From: Kiritimatiellia bacterium
GTDB lineage: Bacteria; Verrucomicrobiota; Kiritimatiellia; RFP12; UBA1067
Direction: 5' to 3'
Length of the DNA stretch: 5,159 bases
NCBI GenBank assembly: GCA_017430155.1
Contig: JAFRNO010000419.1
Location: 1-5,159 of the forward strand
Part shown: one piece after another, positions 1-5,159 of the stretch
How the letters are laid out: each line of letters begins with the position of its first letter
Numbering within the stretch: position 1 is the first letter of the stretch
Made by a program: the position numbers and the translations under genes
The notes under the pieces: model-generated
Seen by the model: the letters and a program-made list of their open reading frames with translations, nothing else
Database searches by the model: none
What the model was told of the DNA's origin: nothing

Positions 1-675
1 CACGTTCCGGCACGCCCACATCTCCACCACGTGGCCAGTCGGGCCCTTCCGCCACTCCCACGGCGAACTGTCCAACACGCCGCGACCGCAGATGCGGATG
101 TCCTTCCCGTGCGCGTGGATGCCGCCCTTCACGAACGCGCCCGCCTTGAGGTAGAGCGTCTCGCCGTCCTTCAACTCGATGCGCCCCTTCTCGCCGCCGA
201 GGTGGACGCCCGGGCCGAACACCTTCACCTCGGGATCCTTCTCGTCGGGCACGTTCCGCTCGGGCGGGTTGGCGAAGACGAGCAGCGGGTGGCGGCGGCC
301 GTCCGGCTCCACGGAGAAGCGGCAGGGACGCGCCACGGCGAGCTCCAGCGCGCCGTCCGGCAGCGTCCGCATCGTCACGGGCGCGGAGGCGGGCAGAATA
401 CGCACGCGGCCCATGTCGCGCGCCGTCTTCGGACGCACCGTCACCTTCGCCGGCGCGTCCATCTCGAACGACGTAAAGGCGTACTCGCCGCCGAAGTCGT
501 AGCGCTTGTCGAACGGCGGGTCACACGTCCGCGCGCTCGCCACGCCGTTCGGCCGGCCGTCCATGGCGGCCTCCCAGAGCCCGGACCGGTATTCCTCCGG
601 CACCGTGTAGCAGGTCGTGGCCCGCGCGGCAAGTGCCCCAGCGGCCAGCAGGGCCAAACACATTAGCTTCTTCAT
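1..675 (-). CDS. Secreted right-handed beta-helix glycoside hydrolase, GH28/GH49-like (N-terminal 225 residues; runs off the window)
   Basis: The frame is open from an ATG at 675 to the first base of the window, so only the N-terminal 225 residues are visible and the C-terminus, with any catalytic centre, is missing. Residues 1-19 form a classical Sec signal peptide: MKK, then a hydrophobic core (LALLAAGALA), with likely signal peptidase I cleavage after A16 or A19. C6 and C22 do not sit in a lipobox, so a lipoprotein is unlikely. Residues 22-150 look like an all-beta N-terminal domain. Residues 151-207 begin a parallel beta-helix, with the phrases VFGPGVHLGG, GETLYLKAGAFVKGGI and KDIRICGRGVLDSS. 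In GH28, GH49 (dextranase) and related enzymes such phrases (PGxH, TLYLxxGAxVKG, I-x-GRGxLD) form the first coils ahead of the active site. The start is supported by a strong Shine-Dalgarno sequence 7 nt upstream. The gene follows the 905-residue gene by 10 nt and is probably co-transcribed with it. Substrate is unknown; family-level assignment is by recognition of these phrases, and GH28 versus GH49-type cannot be settled without the rest. Confidence 0.82.
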   Translation of the reverse strand, partial: MKKLMCLALLAAGALAARATTCYTVPEEYRSGLWEAAMDGRPNGVASARTCDPPFDKRYDFGGEYAFTSFEMDAPAKVTVRPKTARDMGRVRILPASAPVTMRTLPDGALELAVARPCRFSVEPDGRRHPLLVFANPPERNVPDEKDPEVKVFGPGVHLGGEKGRIELKDGETLYLKAGAFVKGGIHAHGKDIRICGRGVLDSSPWEWRKGPTGHVVEMWACRNV

Positions 676-679
676 TGAC

Positions 680-687
680 TTTCCTCT
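680..687 (-). promoter_or_regulatory. Ribosome binding site of the downstream beta-helix gene, overlapping the preceding stop codon
   Basis: On the minus strand this reads AGAGGAAA. Its GAGG core ends 7 nt before the ATG at 675. Its first two bases belong to the TAG stop (688-686) of the preceding 905-residue gene. The arrangement indicates translational coupling of the two genes in one mRNA and decides the start of the downstream gene. Confidence 0.8.
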
Positions 688-3403
688 ACTTCACCAGCAA
701 CATCGTGGCGTGCGGGCGGTCGATGACCTCCAGCCGGTGGAAGTCCATGCACACCCAGCGCGAGCCGCCGTGGCCGTACGCGAACCAGCGGATCGTGTTC
801 CATCCGGGCTGGAGCTCGCCGGGGGCGAACGTCACGTCAATCGGCGTCAGATCCGGGGAACCGAGCGTATCGAAGATCATCTGGTCGTTCATGTACACGG
901 CCAGCGGCCACTGTTTCGGCGTACCGCCGAGTTCTGCGGCCACTGCGGCCGGGTCGCCCGCACCCTGCCCCGTGATCTTGGACGTGTAGCGGAACGAGTA
1001 GTTCTCCGCCAGCTCCGGCGGCACCCAGAACTTGACGCTGGTCGTGCGCATGTGGGATGCATAGTTTCCGCCCAACACCGCGCGCATGTAGCGCCTCCAG
1101 TTCCACTGGCCGGCCCACCCCCATGTCTGCGTACGCCCTTCCTGCGTGAACTCGCCGTTGCCGTTGTTTGCCGTTCCGATCGCCGCCGAGCCATTCATCT
1201 CCACCACGTCGAACGAGATCGCGGACGCCGTGCCGCCCGTCCGCACGAGCCGCAGCGTCGCCGCGCCCGATGCGAGCAGGCCCGCGGGGACGAACCACCG
1301 CTGGCTGCCGCCCGCCACGACGAGCTTGGAACCGATCGCCCTTCCGTTCACGTACGGCATCAGCACCGTGTTCCCCGTCCCCGGCGCGGCCTTGACGCGC
1401 AGGACGTACGGGACGAGGTGCGAGTCCGTGCGGAGCGTGAAGTTGATCGTCACCTCCGGCTTCGCCGCCGTGAGCGTGCCCCGGAAGCGGTACCACGGGT
1501 CGAACTCGGCGTTCACGGCGTCCGGCGTCTCGTCCGCCGCGCCGAACTCGTCCTTCGAGCCGTTCTCCGTGCCGAGGCGGAACAGCGGCGGCGCCTGCAC
1601 GAGCGCCTCGCCGATCTCGTCGCGCGAAAGCACGCGCCGCCACACGGCAAGCCGCTGGAGACCGCCGTTGAAGCCCTTCGCGCCCTGTCCGGAATTGTCG
1701 CCTCCGCGATGCCAGCCGCCGATGTCCTCGCCGCCGACCTTGATGGCGCGCGACGCCTCCGTGTAGAACGTCTCGTTCGTGAAGCATCCCGCGTCCTGCT
1801 TGACGACCTGGAACACGAGTCCCGTGTTGATCGCTCCGGAAAGGCAGGATTCCGCCACCGCAAACGTCGCGTCGGCGCGTCCGTTGCCGATTTTCCTGAG
1901 CGTGTAGGCGACGTCGTACCAGCGGTTCGTCCGGAGCGTGATCTGGTTCGCCGTGAATGTCTTGTTCCCCTGGATGCTGTAGGGCTGGCCGCTCCCGTTG
2001 AAGCCGAACTCGGAGCCGAACGCCTTGTTCCAGTCGAGCCCGTTGTTCAAGAAGATGGACACGGAGTTGCCGAGGTTGTCAAACTTGAAGTTGCGCACGA
2101 AGACGCGCGCGACCACGGTCACCTCGCCGGTGAAGTTTCCGGGGAGGCTGAATCCGTTCCGCCAGGTGTTCGTGATGTTCGAGCGCTGCACGTTCGCGGG
2201 AAAGTCGAGGTAGGTGGCGGAGGCGTGCGTGAGGCCGCGCGACGGCATAGGGATGTCCGCCGTCTTCCACGCCAGCTTGTTGCAGCCGTCCGGTGCGATG
2301 TACATCGTGTGGCCGAGGTTGACGGCGGAGCCGTTCTCGTTCGTGGAGCCGAAGTGGAGCGCATTGCGGATCTCGCCCTTCTGGACCGAGCCGTCGCCGT
2401 TGAGGTCGGTGCTGAAGTCGAAGAGGTAGGCGGCGTCGCTCCATACGTCGCCCATGCGCAGCTTCGCGAGGTGCACGAGATCGCCCGCCTCCGCGCCCGT
2501 CGCGTCCTTCCGCCCGCCCGCGCCGAACGCGCCCGTCCCGGGCGCATTGCCGATGAAGGCGTCCGTCGCCGTGTCCTTCACGCCCGCGACGCCCGCCTGC
2601 ACGTACGGCACGTACGCGTGCGCGCCAGCCGAGGCGGTGGAGAGCGTGCCGCCGTAGAAACGGCCGTCCTGCATGAAGTAGCTGTACCCGCTTGACGTGC
2701 GCGCGCAGCAGAACGCCACCGTGAGCGTGCCGGTATTGGTGCGGGTGGTCGAGACGGTGACCGTCTTGTACGGCTTGCCGCCGACTTCAAGCGTGATGCG
2801 GTTGTTGGGACCGTCGAACGTGGTGTGCGCGCGGCCCGCGTCCGGCGCGACGTCCAGCGAGTACCAGTTCCCCTGCGTGTCCTGGAAGCCCCACGCCCAG
2901 TATCCGTTGCCGTTGACGTAGGACGCGACGGTCAGGGCGTTGTCGGCCGTGCCGAACGCGCGCTGCTGGATGACGAGGGGGTCGTTCAGCAGCACGTCGG
3001 CGGAGACGACGATCGAGGGTTCGGGCACGATGCCGGTGTCGAAGCCCTGCGACCCGGTCGTGACGAGGTAGTCCACGGCGTACGACTGCCCGGCGGGGAA
3101 GAGGAAGAAGCGCGCCACGGTGGCCTTCTTCGCGCCGGGCGGCAGCTCGGACGTGATGGCCGTCGCGCCAGCCGGCAGCGTGCAGACGCGCTCGTTGTTC
3201 GGCCAGGCCGCGAAGGACGTTCCCTTGTCGGAATCGCCCCACGCGCACCAGAGCTCGCGCGCGGACGACGCCGCGTTGACGGCGAACGTGGCCGTGCCCG
3301 GCACGTTGGGCGACCCCGTGAGCGACGTGAGCGTCACCGACGCCTGCAGCGTCGCGCCCATCGCGAACACCGCAAGACTCGCCACAATGAACCTTCTCTT
3401 CAT
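686..3403 (-). CDS. Large exported LamG-like / carbohydrate-binding multidomain protein with EF-hand loop, 905 aa
   Basis: No catalytic domain is recognisable; the protein looks like a secreted glycan-binding or surface protein. I start it at the ATG at 3403, because an AAAGGA site lies 8 nt upstream and MKRRFIVASLAVFAMGATLQA is a good Sec signal peptide (cleavage near A21). The frame also opens at 3451 and 3412, but those starts would bury the signal peptide or sit inside the ribosome binding site. Approximate domains: 22-105, an Ig-like beta-sandwich (ELWCAWGDSD, then ATVARFFLFPAG); 109-315, a concanavalin-A-like segment opening DYLVTTGSQGFDTGI; 333-344, an EF-hand loop (D333, N335, D337, S339, Q341, E344); about 365-603, a LamG-like domain closing with GFNGGLQRLAVWRRVLSRDEI, the usual end of such domains; 608-736 and 740-894, two related beta-sandwich modules. 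There is no visible C-terminal sorting or anchoring signal. The same overall style recurs in proteins of gut Kiritimatiellota and Lentisphaerota (recollection, not a search). It probably shares a transcript with the downstream glycosidase, suggesting substrate capture for it; that role is inference. Confidence 0.85.
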   Translation of the reverse strand: MKRRFIVASLAVFAMGATLQASVTLTSLTGSPNVPGTATFAVNAASSARELWCAWGDSDKGTSFAAWPNNERVCTLPAGATAITSELPPGAKKATVARFFLFPAGQSYAVDYLVTTGSQGFDTGIVPEPSIVVSADVLLNDPLVIQQRAFGTADNALTVASYVNGNGYWAWGFQDTQGNWYSLDVAPDAGRAHTTFDGPNNRITLEVGGKPYKTVTVSTTRTNTGTLTVAFCCARTSSGYSYFMQDGRFYGGTLSTASAGAHAYVPYVQAGVAGVKDTATDAFIGNAPGTGAFGAGGRKDATGAEAGDLVHLAKLRMGDVWSDAAYLFDFSTDLNGDGSVQKGEIRNALHFGSTNENGSAVNLGHTMYIAPDGCNKLAWKTADIPMPSRGLTHASATYLDFPANVQRSNITNTWRNGFSLPGNFTGEVTVVARVFVRNFKFDNLGNSVSIFLNNGLDWNKAFGSEFGFNGSGQPYSIQGNKTFTANQITLRTNRWYDVAYTLRKIGNGRADATFAVAESCLSGAINTGLVFQVVKQDAGCFTNETFYTEASRAIKVGGEDIGGWHRGGDNSGQGAKGFNGGLQRLAVWRRVLSRDEIGEALVQAPPLFRLGTENGSKDEFGAADETPDAVNAEFDPWYRFRGTLTAAKPEVTINFTLRTDSHLVPYVLRVKAAPGTGNTVLMPYVNGRAIGSKLVVAGGSQRWFVPAGLLASGAATLRLVRTGGTASAISFDVVEMNGSAAIGTANNGNGEFTQEGRTQTWGWAGQWNWRRYMRAVLGGNYASHMRTTSVKFWVPPELAENYSFRYTSKITGQGAGDPAAVAAELGGTPKQWPLAVYMNDQMIFDTLGSPDLTPIDVTFAPGELQPGWNTIRWFAYGHGGSRWVCMDFHRLEVIDRPHATMLLVK
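722..1582 (-). repeat. Tandem pair of divergent C-terminal beta-sandwich modules within the 905-aa protein
   Basis: This is a protein-level duplication. Module A is residues 608-736 (1582-1196) and module B is residues 740-894 (1186-722). Each opens with a matching phrase: RLGTENGSKDEF at 609-620 and AIGTANNGNGEF at 741-752. Each closes with a matching pair of strands: VPAGLLASGAATLRLV then ISFDVVEM in A, and FAPGELQPGWNTIRWF then VCMDFHRLEV in B. The '(P)GxLxxGxNTLxL ... W/IxFDxhxLE' ending resembles the galactose-binding-like fold found at the end of several polysaccharide lyases such as PL4 rhamnogalacturonan lyase. Module B carries an insertion of about 25 residues. Carbohydrate binding is inferred, not shown. 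Confidence 0.6.
2372..2407 (-). other. EF-hand / dockerin-like calcium-binding loop in the 905-aa protein
   Basis: Residues 333-344 read DLNGDGSVQKGE and fit the 12-residue EF-hand consensus D-x-[DN]-x-D-G-x-hydrophobic-x-x-x-E. The liganding positions are D333, N335, D337, S339 and E344, with G338 and V340 in the expected turn and hydrophobic positions. Only a single loop is present, whereas a cellulosomal dockerin has two, so this is more likely a structural calcium site bridging two beta-sandwich domains than a dockerin. Confidence 0.65.
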
Positions 3404-3411
3404 GCCACACA

Positions 3412-3417
3412 TCCTTT
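3412..3417 (-). promoter_or_regulatory. Ribosome binding site of the 905-aa gene
   Basis: AAAGGA on the minus strand, 8 nt before the ATG at 3403. It decides between the three in-frame ATGs: the one at 3412 overlaps the site itself and the one at 3451 has no purine-rich sequence at the right distance. Confidence 0.75.
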
Positions 3418-3439
3418 CAAAGATTTTCACACGGCATGT

Positions 3440-3448
3440 ATCATACCA
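3440..3448 (-). promoter_or_regulatory. Candidate extended -10 promoter element for the 905-aa gene and its downstream partner
   Basis: The minus strand reads TGG-TATGAT, an extended -10 (TGn) next to a hexamer one base away from TATAAT. Transcription would start near 3433, giving a leader of about 30 nt that includes the AAAGGA site. The best -35 at 17-nt spacing is TTCAAG, only a 3/6 match, as is common for extended -10 or activator-dependent promoters. This AT-richer patch stands out in a GC-rich window. The consensus is from sigma70 of other bacteria, so the call is tentative. Confidence 0.42.
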
Positions 3449-3450
3449 CA

Positions 3451-3474
3451 TTCCGCCCCGTTCTTGAAGCGGAA
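3451..3474 (-). promoter_or_regulatory. Inverted repeat over the -35 region (possible operator)
   Basis: The minus strand has TTCCGC, 12 nt, then GCGGAA: perfect 6-bp arms at 3469-3474 and 3451-3456. The repeat ends 3 bp before the extended -10 element, covering about -18 to -41 relative to the inferred start site. The spacer also holds a smaller TTC-AA-GAA symmetry (TTCAAGAA, 3461-3468). No T-run follows, so a terminator is unlikely. A dimeric regulator site is possible; the arms are short enough that chance cannot be excluded. Confidence 0.3.
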
Positions 3475-3494
3475 ACCAAGTCTCATGTCTCAGG

Positions 3495-3514
3495 CTCCCC
3501 TCTTCCCCTCCCCC
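3495..3514 (-). other. G-rich polypurine tract just after the stop codon of the fusion gene
   Basis: On the minus strand these 20 bases are all purines, with three runs of four or more G separated by 1-4 purines, starting 1 nt after the TAG at 3518-3516. It is not a canonical intrinsic terminator, since there is no GC hairpin followed by T residues. It might affect mRNA structure or act as a degenerate Shine-Dalgarno-like stretch; no function can be assigned. Confidence 0.35.
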
Positions 3515-3515
3515 G

Positions 3516-5159
3516 CTAGTTCCGCACCTTGATCACGAGCTTGCGGATACGGGCAGGCTTGCCCGTGGTGCAGCCCGGCATGTGCAGGTCGATCTTCGGG
3601 AAGAAGACGACGAACTCGCCGGGACGCACCGTGAGCGGGCGCGTCTTGACAGCGTAGAGCGCGTAGTCGCGCGCCTCGTCGAACGGCTGCGTGACCGCGT
3701 TGCGCGGCAGGTCGCACACGCCGATCGTCTCCTCGCCGGTGATCGGCGCCTGGATGTCGATGTACGCGCGGTGCGCCTCGCCCTTCTCGCGGGGATAGGG
3801 CTTCAGGTCGCATTCCTGGATCATCGCCCAGCAGTTGTCGCCATCGATCTCATAGCGGCCGGGGGCAAGCGTGGCGAGGTCGGGGCGCTTCATGAACGCG
3901 AATGCCTTCGCGAAGCGCGGGTGCAGCGCGGCGTACTGGTCGCAGTCCGCGATCTTCGCGTGGAGCGGCTCCGTAAGGCCGCCGGGGCGGTACGCCGTCT
4001 CGTCCCACATCACGCGCCGGTGGAAGTCGAGCGCGCGGGCGCGCATGGCGAGCTCGTCCGACGTGGGGTTCACCTGCTGCAAGGTGCCGCCGGAGATCTC
4101 GAAGTCCTTGACGTTGCGCGCGAACACGCCGCACGGCAGGTCCACGTTGCGGAACCGGACGCGCTCGGCCGCGCGCGACGCGTTGCCCGTCACCTCGGAG
4201 GCGACGCGCTGCACGCCGGAGACGTCCGAGAACACGATGTCGCTGAACTCCGCCTCCTTCGCGAACTTCGGCGACACCTGGCAGAAGAGGAAGGCGTCCA
4301 CGCGGAAGTTGGAGAAGGAGATCCGGCTGATGTCCACGCCGCGGGACTCCTTGTTCCAGCTCGAGACGAGGTTCACGGCCGTGCGCGTATCCTCCACCAC
4401 GATGTTCGAGAACGTCGCGTCGTGGATGCGCCCTTCGCCCACGCCCACGCGGATCGCGTTGCAGGGCGAGGAGAGCACGCAGTTCGCCACCGTCACGTAG
4501 GCGCAGTCGCGCGCCTTCCGGAGACGGCGCCCGCACGCGCGCAGCGTGATGCAGTCGTCCGCCGTCGAGATGCGGCAGTCGCTCACCGTCACGTGTTCGC
4601 AGCAGTCGATGTCGATGCCGTCGCCGTTGTGGGTGTGGAGTCCGGTGCGGACGTTGTGGATCCACAGTCCGCGGGCGGACACCTGCTCGCAGCCGTGGAA
4701 GAAGCACGACCAGTACGACGAGTCGGCCAGCTCGAGGTCCTGCACGCGCACGTCGCGCGACTCCACGAAGTAAAGCATCTGCGCGGGACGGAACGGGATG
4801 CTCCCCTGTCCCCAGCGCTCGCCCTTCGGCCCCACGAGGAACGCGCGGGAGTTGCCGTTGATGCGCCCCGGGCCGCGCACGGTCACGTTCTCCTGCTCGA
4901 TGCAGAGGAAGAGGTGCCCGCCCTTGTGGGCCTCGTTCACGCTCGTCCAGTTCTGCGGGCACACGTCCGGCGCGTTGTAGTCCGCCGGATCGGCGCTCGC
5001 GCGGATCTCCGCGCCGGGGCCCACGTGGAAGTCCACGTGGCTCTTCAGGACGATCGAGCCGCACACGTACGTGCCGGCGGGCACCTCCACGGTGCCGCCG
5101 CCGGCCGCGTGCGCGGCGTCGACGGCGCGCTGCACGGCGGCGGTGTCCTTCGCGCGGCC
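3516..5159 (-). CDS. GH28-like beta-helix protein fused to a C-terminal YhcH/YjgK/YiaL (DUF386) domain; N-terminus outside the window
   Basis: The frame is open across the window edge; 547 residues are visible, numbered here from the edge. A GTG at 5135 is internal, because the eight codons before it (GRAKDTAA) are the start of the usual GH28 opening 'DTAAxQxAxDAAxxAGGGTVxVPAGTY', so only a short N-terminus is missing. Residues 5-60 form the first coils (GGGTVEVPAGTYVCGSIVLKS). Residues 120-360 are successive beta-helix coils. The GH28 catalytic aspartates appear as HNGDGIDI (D180, for the usual NTDG) and ADDC (D201, D202, for the usual G/QDD). The usual GHG and RIK motifs are absent; SSPCNAIRVGVGEG (230-243) lies where GHG is expected. 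Residues 400-547 are a YhcH-type domain: GRYEIDGDNCWAMIQE, GEAHRAYIDIQ, GEETIG and FFPKIDLHMPG, ending KLVIKV. Known relatives include the sialate anomerase NanQ, TabA and EbgC. The predicted role is cleavage of a uronate- or rhamnose-containing glycan coupled to handling of the released sugar. Any signal peptide would lie outside the window. Confidence 0.88.
   Translation of the reverse strand, partial: GRAKDTAAVQRAVDAAHAAGGGTVEVPAGTYVCGSIVLKSHVDFHVGPGAEIRASADPADYNAPDVCPQNWTSVNEAHKGGHLFLCIEQENVTVRGPGRINGNSRAFLVGPKGERWGQGSIPFRPAQMLYFVESRDVRVQDLELADSSYWSCFFHGCEQVSARGLWIHNVRTGLHTHNGDGIDIDCCEHVTVSDCRISTADDCITLRACGRRLRKARDCAYVTVANCVLSSPCNAIRVGVGEGRIHDATFSNIVVEDTRTAVNLVSSWNKESRGVDISRISFSNFRVDAFLFCQVSPKFAKEAEFSDIVFSDVSGVQRVASEVTGNASRAAERVRFRNVDLPCGVFARNVKDFEISGGTLQQVNPTSDELAMRARALDFHRRVMWDETAYRPGGLTEPLHAKIADCDQYAALHPRFAKAFAFMKRPDLATLAPGRYEIDGDNCWAMIQECDLKPYPREKGEAHRAYIDIQAPITGEETIGVCDLPRNAVTQPFDEARDYALYAVKTRPLTVRPGEFVVFFPKIDLHMPGCTTGKPARIRKLVIKVRN
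3519..3962 (-). other. YhcH/YjgK/YiaL (DUF386) domain of the fusion protein
   Basis: Residues 400-547 of the visible protein span about 148 residues, close to the length of stand-alone family members, so the domain appears complete. It starts with the family-type HAKIADCDQYAALHPRF helix. E461, H463, D468, Q470, E476, E477, D524 and H526 occupy the conserved polar positions of the cupin-like barrel, where the family is thought to bind a metal and the sugar. A linker of about 30 residues (370-399) separates it from the beta-helix, and no in-frame start with a ribosome binding site suggests independent translation. Confidence 0.85.

Noticed and set aside
2598..2616. Short repeated GCACGTACG in the large gene
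   Set aside because: It encodes the AYVPYVQA segment in frame and looks like codon-driven chance repetition, not a regulatory or mobile element.
617..2695. Plus-strand 692-codon open frame
   Set aside because: It lies antisense to the 905-residue gene and crosses into the start of the next gene. Its product is a low-complexity Arg/Ala/Val/His-rich chain without domains, as expected for the shadow frame of a high-GC gene; the minus strand has a signal peptide, domains and ribosome binding sites.
3404..3451. Upstream in-frame ATGs at 3451 and 3412 for the large secreted protein
   Set aside because: The ATG at 3403 has a properly spaced AAAGGA and gives an N-terminal signal peptide; the longer forms add a charged segment encoded across the promoter candidate.
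3451..3474. Inverted repeat as an intrinsic terminator of the fusion gene
   Set aside because: The arms are only 6 bp, the loop is 12 nt and no T-run follows on the transcribed strand.
2825..3532. Plus-strand 235-codon open frame crossing the intergenic region
   Set aside because: Arg-rich antisense shadow with no recognisable domain or ribosome binding site; it runs through the promoter region and into the end of the fusion gene.
3850..5064. Minus-strand 404-codon frame overlapping the fusion gene
   Set aside because: Same strand but another frame; the product is dominated by Arg, Pro, Gly and His, while the overlapping frame gives clear GH28 and DUF386 motifs.
5133..5135. GTG as the start codon of the fusion gene
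   Set aside because: The codons before it continue the GH28 N-terminal motif (KDTAAVQRAVDAA), so the gene begins beyond the window.

Overview
The window is GC-rich and every gene I can support lies on the minus strand. It reads as an accessory carbohydrate-processing locus. Two right-handed beta-helix (GH28-like) proteins flank a large secreted protein built from lectin-like beta-sandwich domains. The style of the large protein suggests a member of the Planctomycetota-Verrucomicrobiota-Chlamydiota group, most likely a gut-type Kiritimatiellota, Lentisphaerota or Verrucomicrobiota bacterium. That style includes a 'TTGSQGFDTGI'-type lectin segment, an EF-hand-like loop before a LamG-like domain, and tandem '(h)GTxNGxxxEF' modules. 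The taxonomic assignment is inference from protein style; there is no rRNA or marker gene here.

Layout in transcription order, from high to low coordinates. (1) 5159-3516: a GH28-like parallel beta-helix protein whose N-terminus lies outside the window. A complete YhcH/YjgK/YiaL (DUF386; NanQ/TabA/EbgC-type) domain is fused at its C-terminus. (2) 3515-3404: a 112-bp intergenic region holding a purine-rich tract, an inverted repeat, an extended -10 promoter candidate and a clear ribosome binding site. (3) 3403-686: a 905-residue exported protein with a signal peptide, an N-terminal beta-sandwich, two concanavalin-A/LamG-like segments, one canonical EF-hand loop and two tandem C-terminal beta-sandwich modules, and no catalytic domain that I recognise. 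(4) 675-1: the first 225 residues of a secreted beta-helix glycoside hydrolase, 10 nt after gene 3, with a Shine-Dalgarno sequence that overlaps the stop codon of gene 3. Genes 3 and 4 are almost certainly one transcription unit; gene 2-4 co-expression cannot be decided from the window.

Working together, the plausible picture is pectin-like or other acidic plant or host glycan breakdown. The large secreted protein would bind or scaffold glycan at the cell surface, the downstream beta-helix enzyme would cleave outside the cytoplasm, and the fusion protein would cut an oligosaccharide and process the released reducing sugar. The most interesting item is the fusion of a beta-helix hydrolase to a YhcH-type domain, whose known relatives are separate small proteins linked to sugar anomer or reducing-end chemistry. 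I see no RNA genes, mobile elements, CRISPR arrays or regulators. The long plus-strand open frames are shadows of high-GC minus-strand genes.
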